The notes beneath the pieces are model-generated. The model saw nothing but the letters and a program-made list of their open reading frames with translations, ran no database searches and had not been told where the DNA came from. Source: Natronosporangium sp035305625 (GTDB taxonomy: Bacteria; Actinomycetota; Actinomycetes; Mycobacteriales; Micromonosporaceae). From it: a DNA stretch of 64,000 nucleotides. This document shows positions 55,438-62,796 of the stretch, piece after piece. The DNA lies in the NCBI GenBank assembly GCA_963809545.1, contig CAWEKD010000005.1, forward strand, positions 806,001-870,000. Direction: 5' to 3'. The translations under genes were made by a program, and so were the position numbers. Position 1 is the stretch's first letter, and every line of letters begins with the position of its first letter.

Positions 55438-55858
55438 GTCCGCAAACCCTACTCGGATTTGCGGGTTCACGCCGCTGTCGATTTGCTCGCCCGGTGCGCG
55501 GGCCGGGGTCGCGGGGGCGGTGGCGGGAGGCGGCCGACGCAGCCCGCCGAGGGCCGCGGGGGCTGATGGACGAGGCGGTGCTGCCCGGGGGCGTCGGAGC
55601 TGGTGGCGGGGCCCACCGCATTGGCGCAGGTGGCTGGCGAGTACGGGACGCCTGGGTACGGGACACAAGGGAGTGTCTGAGTGGACAGTGTCAGGCGGCA
55701 CCAGCGGGTGGGTGAGCATGATCAGCTAGCGGGTGGGCGAGGGGCCGGGGCGGGCGGCGGTGCGATAGGCGGTCGGCCGGCGCCACGGAGGCGGGAGTCC
55801 GGGGAGCGATCCGCGTTGTCCGGGCAACCTGGCCCGAGTGCTGGCTAGGCTGGCGGGT
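55438..55858. other. Intergenic region, no gene recognised
   Basis: 421 bp between the divergent secA2 and serpin starts. A 7-bp dyad CCGCAAA/TTTGCGG (55440-55464) lies next to the secA2 start and might be an operator. The rest is extremely GC-rich with spurious open frames on both strands, and none has a ribosome binding site with a sensible protein. Confidence 0.5.
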
Positions 55859-56935
55859 ATGCACGAGGTCCACCTCGACTTTGCGGTCGCCCTGCATCAC
55901 CAGCTGCCGACCGAGGGCAACCTGAGCTGGTCACCGTATTCGGTGGCCTCGGCGCTGGGGCTGGCCGCGGCCGGGGCCCGTGGCGACACCCAGCAGGAGC
56001 TGGCCAGGCTGATCGCCCCGGAGGTGGATCAGGCCACGCTGGTGCGCTGGCTGTCGGAGTCGGCTTCGCTGCCGGAGGCGGAGCTCGCGGTGGCCAACGC
56101 GCTGTGGTTGGCGGCCCAGCTGGGCTGCCGGGACGAGTATCGGGAGCTGGTCCGGCAGCTGGCCGGGGGCGCGGTCCACCAGGCCAATTTCGCCGACGAT
56201 CCGGAGGGTTGCCGGGTTCGGATCAATGAGGACGTGGCCCGCACCACCCGCGGGCTGATCCCGCACCTGCTGGCCGAAGGGATGATCACCCCGAGGACCG
56301 CGGCGGTGCTGGTGAATGCCCTCTACCTGAAGGTGGCGTGGCTGAACGCGTTCCCGTCGGAACAGACGGCGCCGGCCCCGTTCACCACCCCGGCGGGGGA
56401 GCGATCGGTGCCGACCATGCGCCAGCAGGAAACCTTCCGGTACGCCGAGGCGGCCGGTTGGCGCATGGTGTCCTTGCCGACTCCCGCCCCGGTGATGGTG
56501 GATGTCCTGCTGCCGGAGGTGGACGGCACTCCGCTGACCGCGGCCGCGGTGCGCGCCCTGTGGAGCGCTGGCCGCAGCGTCAAGGTCGATCTGTGGCTCC
56601 CGCGGTTCCGGGTCGCCAGCCAGGCGCTCCTCAACGAACCGCTGGCGGCGTTGGGGGTGACCACCCCGTTCGACCCCGACCGGGCCGACTTCTCCGGGAT
56701 CACCGAGGGGAAGCGGATGTGCATCGACCAGGTGGTGCACCAGGCGGTGCTCCGGGTCGACGAGCAGGGCTTCGAGGGAGCGGCCGCGACCGCGGTGGTG
56801 ATGCGACTGGTGTCGATGGATCTCAGCCGGCCGATCCCGTTCCGGGTAGACCGCCCCTTCCACCTGTTGGTGCGCCACGCCCGGACCGGGGCGATCTACT
56901 TCCTGGCCCGGGTGACCGACCCGACCGCGGCCTGA
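55859..56935 (+). CDS. Serpin family protein
   Basis: 358 residues from ATG 55859, without a signal peptide, so probably cytosolic. Serpin elements: NLSWSPYSVASALGLAAAGARGDTQQEL near the N-terminus, AVANALWLA, VLVNALYLKVAW with the shutter region, and the C-terminal FRVDRPFHLLVRHARTGAIYFLARVTDP. The reactive-centre hinge reads DEQGFEGAAATAVVM (about 301-315). P15 Gly and P12-P9 Gly/Ala are normal for inhibitors, but P14 is Phe305 instead of Thr/Ser, which should hinder loop insertion. Target protease unknown. Single gene. Confidence 0.9.
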   Translation: MHEVHLDFAVALHHQLPTEGNLSWSPYSVASALGLAAAGARGDTQQELARLIAPEVDQATLVRWLSESASLPEAELAVANALWLAAQLGCRDEYRELVRQLAGGAVHQANFADDPEGCRVRINEDVARTTRGLIPHLLAEGMITPRTAAVLVNALYLKVAWLNAFPSEQTAPAPFTTPAGERSVPTMRQQETFRYAEAAGWRMVSLPTPAPVMVDVLLPEVDGTPLTAAAVRALWSAGRSVKVDLWLPRFRVASQALLNEPLAALGVTTPFDPDRADFSGITEGKRMCIDQVVHQAVLRVDEQGFEGAAATAVVMRLVSMDLSRPIPFRVDRPFHLLVRHARTGAIYFLARVTDPTAA

Positions 56936-56982
56936 TCCCCGCTCGCGGTGACAGCAGTCTCCGTACCCCAGGAGTTTCGGAG

Positions 56983-57013
56983 TTGACCCTCACGTTACGT
57001 GAGGCCGTAGCGT
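56983..57013 (+). promoter_or_regulatory. MerR-type promoter/operator of the TipA-like gene
   Basis: -35 TTGACC (56983-56988), a 19-bp spacer and -10 TAGCGT (57008-57013). The spacer holds a perfect dyad CCTCACG-TTA-CGTGAGG (56988-57004). A 19-bp spacer with a central palindrome is the hallmark of MerR-activated promoters; binding twists the DNA to align the boxes. The sequence resembles known TipAL sites. It lies 23 bp before the regulator's own start, so the gene is autoregulated. Confidence 0.9.
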
Positions 57014-57035
57014 CGCCGCCAGGAAGGAGGGAACC

Positions 57036-57794
57036 GTGGGCTACTCGGTGGGTACGGTGGCCCGGCTCTCCGGGGTGACCGTGCGGACCCTGCACCACTA
57101 CGACGAGATCGGGCTGCTGACTCCCAGCGGTCGCACCGCCGCGGGGTACCGCCAATACTCGGAGTCGGATCTGGAGCGGCTGCGCCAGATCCTCACCTAC
57201 CGGGAGCTCGGGTTCTCGCTGGAAGAGATCGCGGAGCTGCTTGCGGAGCCGACGGACCTCCAGGCGCACCTGCGCCGGCAGCGTGAATTGCTGCGGGGCC
57301 GGATCGAGCGACTCCGGAAGATGGCCGAGGCGATCGAGCGGATGATGGAGGCGACGCAGATGGGGATCCAGCTCACGCCCGAGGAGCGGTTCGAGGTGTT
57401 CGGGGAGCATGACCCGACCCAGTACGAGGACGAGGTACGGCAGCGGTGGGGTGGCTCCGAGGCGTACCGGCAGTCGCAGCAGCGGGCCGCGGGATACACC
57501 AAACAGGACTGGCAGCGGATCACGGACGAGACCGGCCGGCTGTACCAGCGGATCGCGGAGGCGATGCGGTCCGGTGCTCCGGCCACCAGCGAGGTCGCGA
57601 TGGATCTGGCCGAGGAGCATCGGCGGCAGATCGATCAATGGTTCTATGAGTGCGGCTATGAGATGCACCGCAATCTGGCCGAGTTGTACGTGACCGACCA
57701 GCGGTTCACCGAGTCGCTGGACTCCCACCAGCCGGGGTTGGCGGCGTACTTGCGGCAGGCGATCCTGGCCAACGCGGAGCGGGCCGGCGCCTGA
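57036..57794 (+). CDS. TipA-like MerR family transcriptional activator with TipAS domain
   Basis: 252 residues from GTG 57036, behind AAGGAGG. The MerR DNA-binding domain is at 1-70 (YSVGTVARLSGVTVRTLHHYDEIGLLTPSGRTAAGYRQYSESDLERL), a long coiled coil at about 75-115, and a TipAS antibiotic-recognition domain at about 130-250 with DWQRITDETGRLYQRI, HRRQIDQWFYECGYEMHRNLAELYVTD and ESLDSHQPGLAAYLRQAI. In the Streptomyces relative this domain binds thiopeptides and related compounds, sometimes covalently through a Cys; the Cys of CGYEMH is present. Self-activation from the adjacent operator is expected. Confidence 0.92.
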   Translation: MGYSVGTVARLSGVTVRTLHHYDEIGLLTPSGRTAAGYRQYSESDLERLRQILTYRELGFSLEEIAELLAEPTDLQAHLRRQRELLRGRIERLRKMAEAIERMMEATQMGIQLTPEERFEVFGEHDPTQYEDEVRQRWGGSEAYRQSQQRAAGYTKQDWQRITDETGRLYQRIAEAMRSGAPATSEVAMDLAEEHRRQIDQWFYECGYEMHRNLAELYVTDQRFTESLDSHQPGLAAYLRQAILANAERAGA

Positions 57795-57808
57795 CGGTCG
57801 CTTGTATC

Positions 57809-57973
57809 GTGGCGGTGTACTCCGCCTTCCGCCGCACCCATCCGCAGGTGGCAGTGGAGGTGTCGTACGGGTCGAGCGGGGCGCTCTACCAGCAGGTGGC
57901 CAACGGCGCTCCGTTCGATCTGTATCTCTCCGCTGATCTGGACTACCCCCGCCGGCTGGTCGACCAGGGGTAG
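57809..57973 (+). pseudogene. Remnant of a molybdate-binding protein gene (modA)
   Basis: A 54-codon frame reads FRRTHPQVAVEVSYGSSG, then ALYQQVANGAPFDLYLSAD and DYPRRLVDQG before a TAG. This matches the internal segment of ModA (GSSGxLxxQIxNGAPxDLFLSAD) that forms the oxyanion site. No N-terminal signal or C-terminal two-thirds is present; after the stop only a trace (AAAGPALSIWSLA) follows. No modB/modC nearby. Confidence 0.8.
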
Positions 57974-58048
57974 GCCGCGGCCGGACCGGCGCTATCCATC
58001 TGGTCCCTCGCCGGTCCACCGACGACGGTGCATCTAGGCTGGACAGCC

Positions 58049-58924
58049 GTGTGGCGGATCGGGATCAATACCTGGGCATGGGTGGCGCCGCTGACTGACA
58101 CGGCGCTGGTGGAGCTGGCTCCCCGGATCAAGGACTGGGGGTTCGACGCGATCGAGCTGCCGGTCCAGGGGTGGGGCTGGGATCCGGAGCGGGCGTCCGC
58201 GCTGCTGGCCGAGCTCGGGCTCACACCGGTGGTGTGCGCCGGCCTGTTGCCGGAGCACGATCTGCTCACCGATGACGACGAGACGCTGCAGCAGACCACG
58301 AATTTCCTCAAGCGGTGTATCCAGGTAGCGGTGCAGCTGGGCGCGTCGGTGGTGGCCGGGCCGCTGTACGCGCCGGCTGGCCGGCGGTGGCTGCTGGCGC
58401 CCGAGGATCGGCCGGCCACCATCAGGCGGCTGGCGCAGCGGCTACGGCCATTGGCGGAGTCGGCGGCCGCGCAAGGGGTGACGCTGGCGTTGGAGCCACT
58501 CAACCGGTTCGACGGCAGTCTGCTCAACACCGTGGCCCAGACTCGCGAAGTAGTTGACCAGGTGCCCGGCGCGGGCATCGCGTTGGACACCTTCCATCTG
58601 CACATTGAGGAGCGAGACCTGGCGGCGGCGGTGCGCGTGGCCGGGGAGCGGTTGGCGCACGTGCAGGTGTGCGGCAACGACCGAGGGGTGCCGGGCGGGG
58701 ACCTGTTCGACTGGGCGACGTTTTTCCAGGCGTTGGCCGACATCGGTTACTCCGGGGCGGTGAACATCGAGTCGTTTATCGCGCCATCGTTGGCGGTCCG
58801 GATGTCGGTGTGGCGGCCGTTGACCACTCACTCGGATGATCTCGCCACGGCAGGATTGGCGTTTCTGCGGTCACAGTTCCGGCAAGTCACCGCGTCGACG
58901 GCGGTTGCAAATCGGCCGAGCTGA
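58049..58924 (+). CDS. Sugar phosphate isomerase/epimerase (D-tagatose/psicose 3-epimerase-like)
   Basis: 291 residues from GTG 58049. A TIM-barrel of the xylose-isomerase-like/AP-endonuclease 2 family. It begins WRIGINTWAWVAPLTDTAL. Metal-binding acids are in LALEPLNRF, ALDTFHLHIEE, QVCGNDRGVPGGD and NIESF, the four positions used by tagatose 3-epimerases. The substrate is probably a free ketose, or an inositol-type compound. It precedes the TetR gene and ABC operon on the same strand, but with its own gap, so metabolic linkage is only suggested by position. Confidence 0.85.
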   Translation: MWRIGINTWAWVAPLTDTALVELAPRIKDWGFDAIELPVQGWGWDPERASALLAELGLTPVVCAGLLPEHDLLTDDDETLQQTTNFLKRCIQVAVQLGASVVAGPLYAPAGRRWLLAPEDRPATIRRLAQRLRPLAESAAAQGVTLALEPLNRFDGSLLNTVAQTREVVDQVPGAGIALDTFHLHIEERDLAAAVRVAGERLAHVQVCGNDRGVPGGDLFDWATFFQALADIGYSGAVNIESFIAPSLAVRMSVWRPLTTHSDDLATAGLAFLRSQFRQVTASTAVANRPS

Positions 58925-59016
58925 CGGCACCATGCAGGCACGTCCGCACTCTGGGACGGGCCTGGCGGGCAACCGGTCGCGCCGGAGGCAGGAATCCAGG
59001 GGATGGATGCGTGGTC

Positions 59017-59033
59017 TTGACTGACGCGTCAGT
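59017..59033 (+). promoter_or_regulatory. TetR-type operator overlapping its own promoter
   Basis: A perfect 14-bp palindrome ACTGACGCGTCAGT (59020-59033) overlaps a TTGACT hexamer (59017-59022) that could be the -35 box, 34 bp before the TetR start. A one-mismatch copy lies before the ABC operon at 59963-59976. Autorepression by the TetR protein is the natural reading. Confidence 0.8.
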
Positions 59034-59066
59034 TATGCTCCCTATCTGCAGGTCGACAGGGGGTGG

Positions 59067-59696
59067 ATGATGGCACGGCCGAGTGCGGAGGTTCAGCGCC
59101 GCCAGCAGATCCTCGCGGCGACCTGTGAGGTCATCGCGGAGCAAGGATTCCGCTCCTTGCGGGTGTCCGACGTCGCCAAGCGAATCGGAGCGGCGACCGG
59201 GACCGTGCATTACTACTTCCCCACCAAACGGGATTTGCTGCACGCAGCGTTCGAGTTCAATTTCCGTAATTCACTGGAGCGACGTCGCGCGATCTTGGAC
59301 AGCGACGATGATCCATTGGCCAAGCTGCGGGCGTTGGTGGATTCCTACCTGCCGATAAGCCCCCAGACCGTGCGGGCGTGGCGGGTGTGGGCGGAGCTGT
59401 GGATCGAGGCTATTCACGAGCCAGAGCTGCAAGAACTCAATGACGCCGTGTACGGCGAGTGGCGGGCGCTGATGGCCGGGATCATCCGCGACGGGCAGGC
59501 CGCCGGGCTGATCCGCGACGGGGACGCGGTGATGCTGGCCAACTTGGTGATCGGCCTGATCGACGGGCTAGCGATTCAGGTAATCCTCGCATCCCGGAAC
59601 ATGACCCCGGATCGGATGCGTCGGACCTGCCACCACCTCCTGGATCAGATCATCACCACCGAGCTGCGGCAGTCGGCGGCGGGGCGACGGAGCTAA
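59067..59696 (+). CDS. TetR family transcriptional regulator
   Basis: 209 residues. The HTH domain is at about 8-55 (RRQQILAATCEVIAEQGFRSLRVSDVAKRIGAATGTVHYYFPTKRDLLHAAFE). The ligand-binding part has RVWAELWIEAIHEPELQELNDAVYGEWRALMAGII, which resembles the BetI/PsrA-like C-terminal domain (TetR_C_6 type). Ligand unknown; by context a substrate of the polyamine-type ABC importer downstream. Its 14-bp operator occurs in front of itself and of that operon. An 8-bp hairpin follows the stop. Confidence 0.9.
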   Translation: MMARPSAEVQRRQQILAATCEVIAEQGFRSLRVSDVAKRIGAATGTVHYYFPTKRDLLHAAFEFNFRNSLERRRAILDSDDDPLAKLRALVDSYLPISPQTVRAWRVWAELWIEAIHEPELQELNDAVYGEWRALMAGIIRDGQAAGLIRDGDAVMLANLVIGLIDGLAIQVILASRNMTPDRMRRTCHHLLDQIITTELRQSAAGRRS

Positions 59697-59704
59697 AGCG
59701 CACT

Positions 59705-59726
59705 GCCGGGCGAGGTTCCGCCCGGC
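59705..59726 (+). terminator. Hairpin terminator of the TetR gene
   Basis: 8-bp stem (GCCGGGCG at 59705-59712 with its complement at 59719-59726) and a 6-nt loop, 9 bp after the stop. The following 270 bp to the ABC operon contain no gene I can support; the stretch 59800-59960 is AT-richer and holds the promoter. Confidence 0.65.
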
Positions 59727-59920
59727 GGCACCCGCCCTCGTCGGCGGTGGGTCCCGTTAGCGATGCGTGCGGCGGGGTCCGTCCACGCCGTACTCGATTC
59801 TGATATGTCCATTATTTCCGAGCCGACGGGCATGCCGGTTTTTCGCCATCAGTAGGAGTGATCTCTCCTCATTGGTGGCTGGGTCCTTGACCAGTTAATC
59901 AAAAGCTGGCCGCTCAGGTA

Positions 59921-59976
59921 TTGACAAGCTGCAGCGACGCCCCCAAGATAACCGATCAAATAACTGACGCATCAGT
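59921..59976 (+). promoter_or_regulatory. Promoter and TetR-type operator of the ABC operon
   Basis: -35 TTGACA (59921-59926), 17-bp spacer, -10-like CAAGAT (59944-59949). Downstream of it, ACTGACGCATCAGT (59963-59976) matches the palindrome in front of the TetR gene with one change. A repressor bound there would block the start region. The ATG of the first gene follows 20 bp later. Confidence 0.78.
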
Positions 59977-59996
59977 CAATCGAGTGAGAGGCGCCC

Positions 59997-61052
59997 ATGG
60001 GTCTCAGGAGCAAGAGAGTGGCGGTAGCCGCGGTAGCGGCGCTGACCGCGGCGGTCGCTGGCTGTGGTGGCGACTCATCAAGTGGCGAGAAGACCCTCAC
60101 CGTGGTCATGTGGGGCGGTAGCGCTCAGGAAGCGCACGTCAACTCGTACATCACGCCATGGGCGGAGGAGAACGGCATCACCGTGCTCCAGGACCAGCCC
60201 ACCGACTACGCCAAGCTGCGGGCGCAGGTGGAGGCCGGCAAGGTCAGCTGGGGGATCGTCCAGGTCGAGCCCAACTTCGCAGTGACCGCCTGTCGCGAGG
60301 GCCTGCTGGAGAAGATCGATACGTCCGTGGTGGACACCTCACCACTGGATCCGCAGTTTGTGTCCGAGTGCGCGATCCCGGTGCTGCAGTACGCCTTCAC
60401 GATCGCGTACAACACCGACGTCTTCCCCGATGACCATCCGACCAGCTGGGCGGACTTCTTCGATGTCGAGAAGTACCCCGGCAAGCGGGGTTTCTGGCGG
60501 TCGGTGACCAGCGGCATCTTCGAAGCGGCGCTCCTGGCCGACGGGGTGCCGGCCGACCAGCTCTACCCGCTGGACATCGACCGGGCGTTCCGAAAGCTCG
60601 ACAGCATCAAGGAGCACATCGTCTTCTACGACACCGGTGACCAGCAGGTGCAGCTGGTCGCCAGCGGAGAGGCGCCGCTGGTGCAGGCGTGGAATGGCCG
60701 GATCTTCCAGGCGGCGCAGCAGGGACAGCCGGTGGCCAACGAATGGAACGAGCACTTCCTGTCCTATGACACCGTGGTGATCCCGCGCGGATACCCCAAC
60801 GCCGACCTGGCACAGCAGTGGATGGCCCACTTCATCTACGACCTGGAAGGGCAGGCGGCGGACGCCGTAGCCAGCGCCTTCACCCCGGTCAACGACGAGG
60901 CCTTGGCGCTGCTCGACGCGGAGATCGCAGCCGAGCTGCCGACCTCTGCGCAGAACGCCTCCCAGCGGGCCATCGTGATCGACTACACCTACTGGGCCGA
61001 GCACTACGACCAGATTACGGAGCGCTTCAACGAGTGGCTGGCGTCGTGGTGA
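59997..61052 (+). CDS. ABC transporter substrate-binding lipoprotein (PotD/spermidine-putrescine type)
   Basis: 351 residues. Lipoprotein signal with lipobox V-A-G-C (Cys22). The mature part is a type II periplasmic binding protein of the PotD/extracellular-1 family: TLTVVMWGGSAQEAHVNSYITPWAEENGI, the hinge WGIVQVEPNF, and LQYAFTIAYNTDVFPDDHPTSWADFFDVEKYPGKRGF. Substrate is likely a polyamine, opine or other cationic amine, but cannot be fixed. First gene of a four-gene operon; its stop overlaps the next frame's GTG. Confidence 0.92.
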   Translation: MGLRSKRVAVAAVAALTAAVAGCGGDSSSGEKTLTVVMWGGSAQEAHVNSYITPWAEENGITVLQDQPTDYAKLRAQVEAGKVSWGIVQVEPNFAVTACREGLLEKIDTSVVDTSPLDPQFVSECAIPVLQYAFTIAYNTDVFPDDHPTSWADFFDVEKYPGKRGFWRSVTSGIFEAALLADGVPADQLYPLDIDRAFRKLDSIKEHIVFYDTGDQQVQLVASGEAPLVQAWNGRIFQAAQQGQPVANEWNEHFLSYDTVVIPRGYPNADLAQQWMAHFIYDLEGQAADAVASAFTPVNDEALALLDAEIAAELPTSAQNASQRAIVIDYTYWAEHYDQITERFNEWLASW

Positions 61053-61063
61053 GGAACGGCACG

Positions 61064-61960
61064 ATGACAGTGGACACCGCCCCGTCGGTCGGGTCGCCTA
61101 TGGGCGCCCGGCCGGCGGGCCGGCGCCCACGTATCACCGACGGTTGGGGGCTGCTGGCGCTGCCAGTGGCCGCGTACCTGCTGGTGGTCCTGATCGTCCC
61201 GTTGGTCATCCTGCTTGCCCGTAGCGTCACCGACCCCACCCTCGGAATCGACCATTACCGCACCATCTTCGCGAGCCCGACCTACACGAAGGTGCTGCTC
61301 AACACCTTCGTCACCGCGATCGCGGTCACGCTGGTCACCTTGGCCATCGGGTTCCCGTACGCGTACCTGATGACCCTGGCCTCCGGGCTCTGGCGGAACC
61401 TGCTGCTGGTCCTGGTGCTCGTACCTTTTTGGACCAGTCTGCTGGTGCGTTCGTTCGCGCTGGTGTTGCTGCTGCGGGACACCGGTGTCGTCAACGAGAC
61501 GTTGCAGGCGATCGGGTTGATCGAATCCCCGATCCCGTTGATGCGTAACTTCACCGGCGTCCTGATCGGCATGGTCCAGGTGATGCTGCCGTTCATGGTG
61601 CTGCCGCTGTACGCCACCATGCGTAGCATCGATCGCCGGCTGCTGCACGCGGCCGAAGGGTTGGGCGCCCGGCCAGCGTTCGCGTTTTGGCGGATCTTCG
61701 TCCCCTTGACGCAGCCGGGGGTGCTCGCCGGCAGCCTGCTGGTGTTCATCCAGTCCCTCGGTTTCTACATCACCCCCTCCCTGCTGGGTGGGCCGCAGAA
61801 CGTGATGCTCGGCGAGCTGATCGTCCAGCAGGTGTCCAACCTGCTGCAGTGGGGCTTCGCATCGGCACTGGCGGTGGTGCTGCTGGCGGTGACGTTGCTG
61901 CTGCTGGCGATCGCTAGCCGGTTTGTCGACATCCGGCGAATGTTCTGGAGGGAGCTGTGA
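61064..61960 (+). CDS. ABC transporter permease (PotB-like)
   Basis: 298 residues from ATG 61064, behind GAGGA; GTG 61049 in the same frame overlaps the previous stop and is an alternative. Six hydrophobic segments. The permease EAA-type loop is HAAEGLGARPAFAFWRIFVPLTQPG (about 200-225), which contacts the ATPase. A Pro/Arg N-terminal extension precedes the first helix. The stop overlaps the next permease by 4 bp. Confidence 0.92.
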   Translation: MTVDTAPSVGSPMGARPAGRRPRITDGWGLLALPVAAYLLVVLIVPLVILLARSVTDPTLGIDHYRTIFASPTYTKVLLNTFVTAIAVTLVTLAIGFPYAYLMTLASGLWRNLLLVLVLVPFWTSLLVRSFALVLLLRDTGVVNETLQAIGLIESPIPLMRNFTGVLIGMVQVMLPFMVLPLYATMRSIDRRLLHAAEGLGARPAFAFWRIFVPLTQPGVLAGSLLVFIQSLGFYITPSLLGGPQNVMLGELIVQQVSNLLQWGFASALAVVLLAVTLLLLAIASRFVDIRRMFWREL

Positions 61961-62796
61961 CCCGCCTGCTCAGCCGCGCCGCGCTGGTGCTCCTCGGGGC
62001 CCTGACCGGGCTGCTGCTGATCCTGCCGGCACTGGTGGTGGTGCCGATGTCGCTGTCGGACAGCCCCTACCTCACCTTCCCGCCGGAGGGATTCTCGACC
62101 CGTTGGTTCCAGCGGTTCCTGGAGGACCCGGCCTGGCAGGCCAGCACGATGGCCAGCCTGCGGGTGGCGGTGCTGGTGACGATCCTCTCCATTGTGCTCG
62201 GTACCGCCGCGGCGCTGGGCCTGGTCCGCGGGCGAATGCCGTTCAAGGCCGCGATCTCCGGCCTGGTGGTGGCGCCGTTGATCGTGCCGTACGTGATCAT
62301 CGGCTTGTCGGCGTACGCACTGGCGCTGCAGCTCGGTCTGACCGAGACCACGCTCGGATTCGTCCTCATTCACACCGCGATCGCGGTCCCGTACGTGGTG
62401 ATCAACGTGACCGCCTCCCTGGCGTCGTTCGACCGGCGGCTGGAGCAGGCGGCGCTGAGCCTCGGCGCCGGGCCCCTGAGCACATTTCTGCGGGTGACGC
62501 TGCCGATCATCGCCCCGGGGATCGCGGCGGGTGCGGTGTTCGCGTTCATCACGAGCTGGGACGAGGTGGTCATCAGCATCTTCCTGTCCGGGCCTGGCAT
62601 GACCACCCTGCCGGTGCGGATGTGGTCCGGCGTGCGGGTACAGATCGACCCAACGGTGGCGGCGGTGTCGACCATGCTGCTGCTGGTCACGGTCGCGGTC
62701 TTCGCCGCCGGCGGAGTGAGCCGGCTGCTCCTCAAGCTTCGCCTCACTCGCGCTTCCCGCCCGGCCCGAACCTCCCCCTCCTTGGAGCAACGATGA
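61957..62796 (+). CDS. ABC transporter permease (PotC-like)
   Basis: 279 residues from GTG 61957 (GTGA overlap). Six helices; EAA loop EQAALSLGAGPLSTFLRVTLPIIAPG (about 165-190). The N-terminal periplasmic part has the PotC-type SDSPYLTFPPEGFSTRWF, which is common in spermidine/putrescine-family permeases. Forms the channel with the preceding permease. The stop overlaps the ATPase ATG by 4 bp. Confidence 0.93.
   Translation: MTRLLSRAALVLLGALTGLLLILPALVVVPMSLSDSPYLTFPPEGFSTRWFQRFLEDPAWQASTMASLRVAVLVTILSIVLGTAAALGLVRGRMPFKAAISGLVVAPLIVPYVIIGLSAYALALQLGLTETTLGFVLIHTAIAVPYVVINVTASLASFDRRLEQAALSLGAGPLSTFLRVTLPIIAPGIAAGAVFAFITSWDEVVISIFLSGPGMTTLPVRMWSGVRVQIDPTVAAVSTMLLLVTVAVFAAGGVSRLLLKLRLTRASRPARTSPSLEQR

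Noticed and set aside
55438..55719. In-frame N-terminal extension of secA2
   Set aside because: Pro/Arg-rich, no ribosome binding site, and the family N-terminus begins at ATG 55437.
59803..59853. 16-codon frame MSIISEPTGMPVFRHQ before the ABC operon
   Set aside because: No ribosome binding site; too short to support as leader peptide, and the promoter lies downstream of it.
61923..62792. In-frame N-terminal extension of the PotA-like ATPase and a large frame antisense to it
   Set aside because: It runs through the permease gene in another frame; the true start is the ATGA overlap at 62793.
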